Assembly (NCBI GenBank): GCA_028819495.1
Contig: JAPPLI010000190.1
Location: 1-64,000, forward strand
Direction: 5' to 3'
DNA from: Gammaproteobacteria bacterium
Lineage (GTDB): Bacteria; Pseudomonadota; Gammaproteobacteria; Eutrophobiales; Eutrophobiaceae
DNA: 64,000 nt
Under the pieces are notes generated by a model, which saw only the letters and a program-made list of their open reading frames with translations, was not told the DNA's origin and searched no databases. Position 1 is the first letter of the stretch, and each line of letters begins with the position of its first letter. Shown piece by piece: positions 34,220-41,743 of this stretch. Made by a program: the position numbers and the translations under genes.

Positions 34220-36703
34220 ATGCGTAGAAATCTTCCTCCAAAAGAATTATTTCTTGGAAAAACGATACCACAATTTCCTAAGCATAAGATTCTGGAATAT
34301 ATTGATTCAGGTGCCAATGGGCATCTATTTCGAGCGTTTGACGAATCAACAAACAGCAACTTAGCGTTCAAGATCATTCCTGCAGGCAACTTGAAATCTA
34401 ACTATTTGGAGGAAGCATCGAAAGCTAACAGTTTGCAACATTCATCCGTTGTCAGTTGTCATGGTGTAATCGAATATTCAACCCCTGAAATACCTAGTGT
34501 CATTTTTATTTACGACTATGTGAAGGGCAAAAACCTGAGAGATTACATAAGGCAGGAGCGAGCCAATGTCAATGTACCTTTCATTGAGGGCTTTTTACGA
34601 TCCATGTTTGAGTTATTGTACGAGTTAAAACAACGTAAATTGTTCCATGGTGACCTGCACGCGGGTAACATACTTATCTCGAAGTCTGAATATGATATTT
34701 ACGGAAGAATCACCTTCCGAGTAACAGACTTTCGCGTAGGCGAACTAACAGGACATCCATCTCATCCTAACGACTATCTCTATATTGCCGAAACGCTTAG
34801 ACAGTTGCTGGAGTGCGTAGAATATCCAAATTGCGAAAGTCGGGACCGATATGCCTATGAAGTTCTTCGCCATGACTTTTTGGAACGGCATCTGACCGAG
34901 ACAAATCCTCTGGCTGACACATTGGCCACGAACCCACAGGAAATGCTGGAAAAATTGGACTCTATAGATGAAGAGTTTCTAGAGAAGGCAAAAGGAGAAA
35001 TCGTCCCGAAGCTGGTCACACCATTTGACTACCCTAACTGTGAGCAAATAGGAAACTCCCATCTTTTGCTCAAGAATCTTTATTCAGACCGTTTACTGGG
35101 ATTGTCGGACATCCAAGAACGGTCCAATTTAGTGTTGACCGGACCTCGAGGATGTGGAAAGACCACTGTTTTTCGTGCTCTGAGTCTGGACTATTTGATG
35201 TCAACAGGAAATGATCAACCAAGCGAGATTGATTATATAGGCATCTATTATAGATGTGACGACCTTTACTTTTCATTTCCAAGATATACAACTCCTGAAC
35301 GCCTTGAAGCACTGGACGTTCCCATGCATTATTTGATCGTAACCTTGTTAGCGACAGCTCTAGAGCAAATCAACACTTGGGCAAAAAAGCATTTCCCGGA
35401 GGATTTCAAAAAGAAAGAAGAAGCACTTGTTGTAAGTCTTTGGGAGTTATTTGAGTGGCCCCAACTGAATAATCCAAATGCGCGACAGTTGGCTACTCTG
35501 GTGGATAAATTAAAAGGTAAGGAAAGAAAACGCGCAGCAAAAAAACAACGTTTTGTTCATATGCAGGCTGAACCTGTCGAAGGCTATGTTGGCCCCGGTG
35601 TTTTGTTTGATGCTTGTCGTCTTATACGGAACAAGTTTTCTTTCCTTCGTGACCGCCCATTTTATTTCTTTATCGATGATTATTCTCGCCCGAAAATTAC
35701 CAAGGAGTTACAAGCAAACCTGAACCGATTGCTTATGCACCGGAGCCCAGATGCTTTTTTCAAACTCTCAACAGAAAGCCCCGTCTCTTTTGTACGCGAG
35801 GATGTGGACGGTAAACAATTTGTAGAATCCCGCGAACTTGGTTTAGTAAATCTCGGATTGAGATATATCAATGACGACAGAAATCAAACGCTTGAATTTC
35901 TTGAAGATCTATTCAGTCGCCGATTCCAAAGGGTTGAAGGATATCCTGTCCAAACTCTTGAACAACTATTGGGATCAATACCCCGCAATGAAAATGCCAC
36001 GGCCCGTGCCTTTCGAGAGAAACAAGGGCGTCAAAACTATGCAGGCAGAGAAACTATAGCTGCCATGTGCAGCGGTGATATCCACTACATCATTCGTCTT
36101 GTTGCCAGAATGGTGGATGATTATGGAGGACCAGACGCTCTGGCAACAACCCAAACTCCTTGCATACCTCCCCAGCAACAACATGATTCTATCCGTGCTG
36201 CTGCAGGTTCATTTATGGAATCTGTACGCACCTTACCTCGTTGGGGAAAACAGCTTGCTGATGTAACCGCAACATTCGGCAATGTTGCGCGTTCTTATCT
36301 CATGTACGAAACATCAACCAACGAAGCTAATGAACCTCCTCACCAGGCTTCCCGGATTGAACCATACGAAGCACTAAATCTATCCGGGCAAGCCCAAGAA
36401 ATACTTGATGAACTATTACGCTATTCAATTCTCATAGAAGATCCCAGGGGGAAAAGCCGGAGAGGAAAGGTTGTGCCAAGATTTTTTCTCAGGCGTTATC
36501 TGGTCCCCCACTTTCATCTGACGTTCAGTAAGCGTGACTCCCTTCAGTTAGAGAATCATCAGGTCGAAACGCTTTTGTGCGAGCCGAATAAATTTGAGGG
36601 CGAGATGAGACTGAAGTCAAAAAAAGATGCTGAGCGTCGCCGTCTGCGTCAACGTCGAGGTGGTCGAACACTTGATCAAGTCGATTTCCTTAAAGATGGA
36701 TAA
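34220..36703 (+). CDS. Protein kinase-like domain fused to P-loop ATPase
   Basis: An 827-aa fusion. Residues 25-230 form a Hanks-type kinase fold: glycine loop DSGANGHLF, Lys51 in AFKII, catalytic loop FHGDLHAGN (about 142-150) and DFR (170-172) where DFG is usual. From about 290 follows a P-loop ATPase with Walker A GPRGCGKT (308-315) and candidate Walker B FFIDDYS (483-489), resembling ORC/STAND-type NTPases. The C-terminus is Arg/Lys-rich (RRRLRQRRGGR). Role is probably sensing and signalling in the defence system. ATG 34220 has AGGAAG upstream and is preferred over TTG 34214. Base composition is more AT-rich than the neighbours outside the island. Confidence 0.82.
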   Translation: MRRNLPPKELFLGKTIPQFPKHKILEYIDSGANGHLFRAFDESTNSNLAFKIIPAGNLKSNYLEEASKANSLQHSSVVSCHGVIEYSTPEIPSVIFIYDYVKGKNLRDYIRQERANVNVPFIEGFLRSMFELLYELKQRKLFHGDLHAGNILISKSEYDIYGRITFRVTDFRVGELTGHPSHPNDYLYIAETLRQLLECVEYPNCESRDRYAYEVLRHDFLERHLTETNPLADTLATNPQEMLEKLDSIDEEFLEKAKGEIVPKLVTPFDYPNCEQIGNSHLLLKNLYSDRLLGLSDIQERSNLVLTGPRGCGKTTVFRALSLDYLMSTGNDQPSEIDYIGIYYRCDDLYFSFPRYTTPERLEALDVPMHYLIVTLLATALEQINTWAKKHFPEDFKKKEEALVVSLWELFEWPQLNNPNARQLATLVDKLKGKERKRAAKKQRFVHMQAEPVEGYVGPGVLFDACRLIRNKFSFLRDRPFYFFIDDYSRPKITKELQANLNRLLMHRSPDAFFKLSTESPVSFVREDVDGKQFVESRELGLVNLGLRYINDDRNQTLEFLEDLFSRRFQRVEGYPVQTLEQLLGSIPRNENATARAFREKQGRQNYAGRETIAAMCSGDIHYIIRLVARMVDDYGGPDALATTQTPCIPPQQQHDSIRAAAGSFMESVRTLPRWGKQLADVTATFGNVARSYLMYETSTNEANEPPHQASRIEPYEALNLSGQAQEILDELLRYSILIEDPRGKSRRGKVVPRFFLRRYLVPHFHLTFSKRDSLQLENHQVETLLCEPNKFEGEMRLKSKKDAERRRLRQRRGGRTLDQVDFLKDG

Positions 36704-37790
36704 CAGACAAATCCTACGGACTGATGAACGGTTAAGCAGTGTAGCTTGGCCTGCCCTACAAAAGATTGATGTTCCTGCATTGGGAGTTGATGACTGCCTA
36801 TTGATATGCGCCGGATTTGAAGAACGCTCTATCGAAACCCTACGCCGAATACGAGATGCTGGAAAATACGGTTTCTCTCTTGGATTAGTAAGTTATTTAC
36901 CGCAACAACCCGAAAACAGAGAGGAAGAATTACATACAATCAGCCAGGATGCGGATCTGCAGGAGACAAGGTTTGTCTATGACCGTGAAAATCCAGCAGG
37001 CATGGGGGAGAAACTAAAAGAGTTTACACAGGGATTCGACCGCGTTTTCATCGATATTTCCGGTATGTCCCGCCTCCTTATCGTTCAAACACTGGTAGCA
37101 CTATTGTCTCTTGAGAAGCATTCGGTGGCTGTAATCTATGGCGAGGCAAAAGACTATCCGCCGTCTAGAGAACAATTTGAACAAGATCACAGAGAGGATG
37201 TTACCAGACCGGTACCAGGTTACTTGTCTTCTGGAATTTTTGAAATAGCTGCGACACCTGAACTGAGTTCCGTCTCAATGTTGGGCGAAGCGATCAGACT
37301 GATAGCGTTTCCATCATTTGATCCCGCACAACTCACTAATTTACTTCAGGAACTACAACCTACTTATACAGAGTTTATTCATGGTATCCCACCGGCTCAA
37401 GAAAACAAGTGGCGAACGGAAGCAATCAGCAAACTCAATCGCTCAGCGTTGGATGAACTTCGAGGAAAAAGGGATCATGAGACATCAACGCTTGACTACA
37501 GAGAAATCTTGTACAAGCTACTCCAGATATATGCAGAACGGAGTATGTTTGATCGACTTGTAGTTGCTCCGACTGGCAGTAAGATGCAAGCGGTAGCAGT
37601 GGGTTTATTCAGAGCAGCGCTGCATGACGTACAAATCGTTTATCCCACGCCACAGGTTTTCACGACGCCGGAAGAACACACTGTGGGGCTACGTCAACTA
37701 TATCAACTTGATATACCTGCCGAAGCTTTTACTGATACAACCAGAAATTCCAGGGAAGATCCCAGCGACTCTTTCGAAACACACCCATGA
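36696..37790 (+). CDS. Uncharacterised Rossmann-like protein of the defence operon
   Basis: A 364-aa protein that I do not recognise as a named family. The first half has alternating strands and helices with LLICAGFEERSIE (about 36-48), RVFIDISGMSRLL (about 116-128) and VIYGEAKDYPP (about 147-157), compatible with a Rossmann-like or CARF-like sensor. A second region (about 270-340) has VVAPTGSKMQAVAVGLF. It starts in ATGGATAA, overlapping the kinase-ATPase stop by eight bases, and its stop overlaps the next gene's ATG. Tight coupling means it is probably part of the system. Ligand or enzymatic activity is unknown. Confidence 0.75.
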   Translation: MDNRQILRTDERLSSVAWPALQKIDVPALGVDDCLLICAGFEERSIETLRRIRDAGKYGFSLGLVSYLPQQPENREEELHTISQDADLQETRFVYDRENPAGMGEKLKEFTQGFDRVFIDISGMSRLLIVQTLVALLSLEKHSVAVIYGEAKDYPPSREQFEQDHREDVTRPVPGYLSSGIFEIAATPELSSVSMLGEAIRLIAFPSFDPAQLTNLLQELQPTYTEFIHGIPPAQENKWRTEAISKLNRSALDELRGKRDHETSTLDYREILYKLLQIYAERSMFDRLVVAPTGSKMQAVAVGLFRAALHDVQIVYPTPQVFTTPEEHTVGLRQLYQLDIPAEAFTDTTRNSREDPSDSFETHP

Positions 37791-40768
37791 TTCCCACAGA
37801 GTGTAAACGTCTGGCGGAGGTAGATTTCCCTATCGCCCTAGTATCCAAGCACGCTGCGCGGGAAAAATCGATCCGGCATGGGCATCCTTCGACATTGCAC
37901 TTATGGTGGGCAAGAAGGCCATTGGCGTCATGTCGGGCGATGCTGCTGGGACTGCTCTGGCCAGACCCCTGTGATCCACTCTGCCCGCAGGAATTTAAAG
38001 ACAAAGCACGACAGCTTTTGCAGCAGATACCCAACTGTAATCCAGGCATTACTGATGAGGATTTGCGCATGGCGCTGCTTCGCTTCATCGGCGATTTTGC
38101 AGACTGGAAACTTGCCGCGAACAGCACCTATCTTACCGTGAGCCGCGTGCTGGTGAAAATAGCGAATGGTGAAGAACCACCACTGGTCGTGGATCCTTTT
38201 GCTGGTGGCGGATCCATCCCACTGGAAGCATTACGACTGGGTTGTGAGGCATTCGCCAGTGACCTGAACCCGGTAGCCTGCCTCATCCTCAAAGTAATGC
38301 TGGAAGATATTCCGCGCCATGGGCCAAGGCTGGCTGAAGAGTTGCGGCAGGTTGGCAATGAAGTCAAGGAAAAAGCTCAGCAGGAACTCAAGGATTTTTA
38401 TCCGGATGATCCTGATGGCGCCAAACCTATCGCCTTTCTGTGGGCAAGAACAGTACGTTGCGAAGCCCCAAACTGCGGCGCGGAGACCCCACTCATACGT
38501 TCGTTCTGGTTATGCAAAAAGCCCAACCGGAAGCGGGCACTTCGACATTATGTTGAGTATTCTGATGAAATGCCACCGCACGTAAGATTCGAGATATTCG
38601 AACCGAAGTCCGAGGGAGAAGTAGCTAATGGTACTGTAGCCCGCGCTAGGGCAACCTGCCTTTGTTGCGGGGCGGTACTCCCACCGGAACGTGTGCGGCA
38701 GCAGCTTGCAAGCCAAAGAGGCGGTGCAGACGTAGTGTTCGATGAAAAAGGAAATCGATTAGGCGGGGCGCAAATAACGGCAGTAGTAATACACAGACCC
38801 GGTGAGACTGGACGGCATTACCGAATACCCTCCCAGTGCGACTATGATGCAGTTCGTAGGGCACAGAAACAGATAACGAATATACTTGAGGAGTGGAAGC
38901 GCGAGGGGCAAAAAAACCTGTGCCCATTACCAGACGAACCATTACCTCCGATTGGGACATTGGGTTTTCGCGTTCAACGCTATGGCATGGTGCAGTGGGA
39001 CGACCTGTTTACTGCTAGGCAGAAGGTGGTACTGGAGAGGTTGGTGCGGTTGTTGAATCACGGGTCAAACGAGCAACATATTATTCGCTTCCTTGCATTA
39101 GCGGTTTCACGTTTTATGGATGATTTCTCGTCACTTGTGCGCTGGATGGATCGTGAGACACCAGCCGCAACATACACCCTACAAGCACTACCTATAAAAT
39201 GGGATTTTTGTGAAATTAACCCGTTCGACAAGGCATCGTGGAGTCTGACAAGTTCGATAGATTGGGTAGCTCTCGTAGTCGAGAGTTTAAGCTGGTTAGG
39301 AGCCGGTCAAATCCAACCTGCCGACGCGACTGACCATCCATTACCTGATCAAACTGCCGGGGTCTGGTTTACCGACCCACCTTACTACGATGCCATTCCT
39401 TATTCTGACCTCTCTAATTTTTTTCTTGTCTGGCTCAAGCGTACACTGCCCGATAACCCGTTGCTGCGCGACCCGTTTGACCCCAACAACCCACTTGCGC
39501 CCAAGATCGCCGAGGCCGTACAGGATGAGACCAAGCAGGTAGATGGGCGCCCCAAAGATCGCGCATGGTTTGAGGAGACTATGTCGCAAGCCTTCACTGA
39601 GGGGCGCCGTCTTCTAAGCGAAGATGGTGTCGGGTCGGTCGTCTTCGCCCACAAGACCACTGAAGGCTGGGAGGCGCTGCTTTCCGGTATGATTCGCGGA
39701 GGCTGGACTATCACCGGATCTTGGCCTATCGCTACGGAGAGACTAGGTCGTCCACGCTCCCAAAATTCTGCTGCCCTTGCCACCAGCATACATCTTGTTT
39801 GCCGCCCACGCTCCGAGAACGCGCCAATCGGCGACTGGGCAGAGGTCTTGCGAGAACTGCCTAGTCGAGTTGCCAACTGGATGGAACGGCTACAGGGCGA
39901 GGGAATTCGTGGAGCCGACCTTATTTTCGCCTGTATAGGGCCGGCGCTCGAAATATTTAGTCGCTATGCACATGTAGAGACTGCGGAAGGTCAACAGGTT
40001 GCTTTGGCTGAATACCTGGAGAAAGTCTGGGAAGTCGTGGGTCGTACCGCACTTGAAAATGTTCTGGGTACGGCCGAATCAAAAGCACGCAATGGACTGA
40101 CCGGCGCATTGGAAGAAGACGCACGTCTGACCGCTTTGTTCCTTTGGGCTCTTCAAAGTACAAATAGCAACACAACGAACAACAATGACAATTCGACCGA
40201 AGAAGAAACATCACAGAACAAACCGAAAGGCTACAGCTTGATATTCGATGTGGTACGCCGTTTCGCGCAACCTTTGGGTATCGACCTTCCCAAGTGGGAA
40301 GATCGCATCATTGAGACAAGTAAAGGCGTAGTGAGGCTGATGGCCGTGACGGAGCGAGGTAAGCAACTCTTTGGCAAAGATGAAGCACAGGCCATGTCTA
40401 CGAGGATGGAACTGGAAATCTCGTCTCATCCCAACCCTTACCAGGGCATACTTTTCCCCGACCTTCAGAGTGAAGAGTTCGTTGGAGTCCGGGAACCACA
40501 GGCTGGATATGGTGAAATTCTACGTGGTAATCGAACATCAGACGGAATGCTTGACACTCACGACCACGCTACCACCCTGGATCGGATCCATGCTGCCATG
40601 CTATTGCAGGCTTCGGGTCACAGCCAGACACTTCGCAGTCTTCTCAAAACCGAACAAGAACGCGGTCCGGACTTCCTCCGTCTTGCGAACGCCCTTTCTG
40701 CCCTGTACCCTGTAAGCAGTGAAGAAAAGCGCCTGCTGGACGCCATGTTGCTGGCAATACCGAGATAA
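37787..40768 (+). CDS. DUF1156 DNA methyltransferase
   Basis: A 993-aa adenine-specific-type methyltransferase. The N-terminus is DUF1156 (FPIALVSKHAAREKSIRHGH, then HLWWARRPLASCRA), motif I is VDPFAGGGSIPLEAL (about 135-149), and catalytic motif IV is DPPYYDAIPYSDLSNFF (530-546). A Cys-rich stretch (CEAPNCGAE, CLCCGAVL; about 227-300) could form a zinc knuckle. Family members occur beside DUF499 ATPases and DUF3883 helicases in defence islands. It probably marks host DNA. Its ATG overlaps the previous stop as ATGA. The second methyltransferase at 33081 suggests either two target sequences or one acting as a sensor or specificity factor. Confidence 0.88.
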   Translation: MIPTECKRLAEVDFPIALVSKHAAREKSIRHGHPSTLHLWWARRPLASCRAMLLGLLWPDPCDPLCPQEFKDKARQLLQQIPNCNPGITDEDLRMALLRFIGDFADWKLAANSTYLTVSRVLVKIANGEEPPLVVDPFAGGGSIPLEALRLGCEAFASDLNPVACLILKVMLEDIPRHGPRLAEELRQVGNEVKEKAQQELKDFYPDDPDGAKPIAFLWARTVRCEAPNCGAETPLIRSFWLCKKPNRKRALRHYVEYSDEMPPHVRFEIFEPKSEGEVANGTVARARATCLCCGAVLPPERVRQQLASQRGGADVVFDEKGNRLGGAQITAVVIHRPGETGRHYRIPSQCDYDAVRRAQKQITNILEEWKREGQKNLCPLPDEPLPPIGTLGFRVQRYGMVQWDDLFTARQKVVLERLVRLLNHGSNEQHIIRFLALAVSRFMDDFSSLVRWMDRETPAATYTLQALPIKWDFCEINPFDKASWSLTSSIDWVALVVESLSWLGAGQIQPADATDHPLPDQTAGVWFTDPPYYDAIPYSDLSNFFLVWLKRTLPDNPLLRDPFDPNNPLAPKIAEAVQDETKQVDGRPKDRAWFEETMSQAFTEGRRLLSEDGVGSVVFAHKTTEGWEALLSGMIRGGWTITGSWPIATERLGRPRSQNSAALATSIHLVCRPRSENAPIGDWAEVLRELPSRVANWMERLQGEGIRGADLIFACIGPALEIFSRYAHVETAEGQQVALAEYLEKVWEVVGRTALENVLGTAESKARNGLTGALEEDARLTALFLWALQSTNSNTTNNNDNSTEEETSQNKPKGYSLIFDVVRRFAQPLGIDLPKWEDRIIETSKGVVRLMAVTERGKQLFGKDEAQAMSTRMELEISSHPNPYQGILFPDLQSEEFVGVREPQAGYGEILRGNRTSDGMLDTHDHATTLDRIHAAMLLQASGHSQTLRSLLKTEQERGPDFLRLANALSALYPVSSEEKRLLDAMLLAIPR

Positions 40769-40780
40769 TGTTGAGACGAT

Positions 40781-41743
40781 ATGAACGAGTGCTCTATCTG
40801 GCAGGTTTCCGCAGGTTCAAGTGATAGATCTTACATTAATCAGTTCCTTAAATATGGTGTAGCGTTGATCGGTCCTGGAGATATAGGGCCGTGGGTGTCT
40901 GGCCAAACCGATAAGGATTCGGATGATAACTTTATTCACCGTTTCGCTGAAGAAATGCAGATCGGCGATATACTACTGTTGCGAGTAGGCCAGTCGGCAA
41001 TTAGCGCAGTTGGGCTGATTGCATCCGAATACCAATATTTGACACAATTTGATGACGTAAATGGCTGGGATTTGCAGCACGCCCGGCGTGTTCGCTGGTG
41101 CCCGCTTCCTGCTTTATATGACTTTGGGAGGCCGGTGTTCGGTGCAAATCCTTCACGATTGTCGCGTGTTTTTGTTTCGGACCTAGTTGATTACGCTAAC
41201 CGCTTTGTTCGTTCACCACCAATAGAGTGGCAAACAAGCAAGTTGCCAAACCTACCAATAGAGAATCCGAGGATGGAAACGCCACCTGCCGATTTGCAAG
41301 ACATCATTACTCAGATTCAACGATTGTCCCAAATCTACTACCATAATGACTTTGATAAATGGCCGACGGAAGATGAACTCATCGCACATTGTGTCATTCC
41401 TTTTCTTCGTACCTTAGGCTGGCCTTCCGAAATGATTGGGGTCAAGTGGCGTAATATTGATGTGTGTGTATTCTCGGCCCTCCCAAGAAGTCCGGATAGT
41501 TGCTACTATTTGATCGAAGCAAAAACTTTGGGTACAGGTATTGAGGGCGCACTCAAACAGGCAAAACGCTATGTTTCAACACTCGGAGTAACACGGGATG
41601 TTATTACTACAGACGGCATCCGCTATCAAATGTATAACGCCAACAAGGATTTTGCGCCTGCTGCTTATGCAAATTTAGCACGGCTGAAACTACCGGCCAA
41701 AAAATTATTTGATAGGATGCGCCGGCCACAACCGGAGAAATGA
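40781..41743 (+). CDS. EVE-like domain fused to HsdR-N/PD-(D/E)XK nuclease domain
   Basis: A 320-aa protein. Residues 1-145 look like an EVE/PUA-like domain (IWQVSAG, YGVALIGPGDIGPW, MQIGDILLLRVG, SAVGLIASEYQY), a fold that reads modified bases in restriction factors. Residues about 185-300 match the type I restriction HsdR N-terminal nuclease: TEDELIAH, NIDVCVF and LIEAKTLG supply the Glu, Asp and Glu-x-Lys of a PD-(D/E)XK active site. It is the best candidate effector nuclease in the operon. Its stop overlaps the DUF499 start as ATGA. Domain calls are from motifs only. Confidence 0.75.
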   Translation: MNECSIWQVSAGSSDRSYINQFLKYGVALIGPGDIGPWVSGQTDKDSDDNFIHRFAEEMQIGDILLLRVGQSAISAVGLIASEYQYLTQFDDVNGWDLQHARRVRWCPLPALYDFGRPVFGANPSRLSRVFVSDLVDYANRFVRSPPIEWQTSKLPNLPIENPRMETPPADLQDIITQIQRLSQIYYHNDFDKWPTEDELIAHCVIPFLRTLGWPSEMIGVKWRNIDVCVFSALPRSPDSCYYLIEAKTLGTGIEGALKQAKRYVSTLGVTRDVITTDGIRYQMYNANKDFAPAAYANLARLKLPAKKLFDRMRRPQPEK

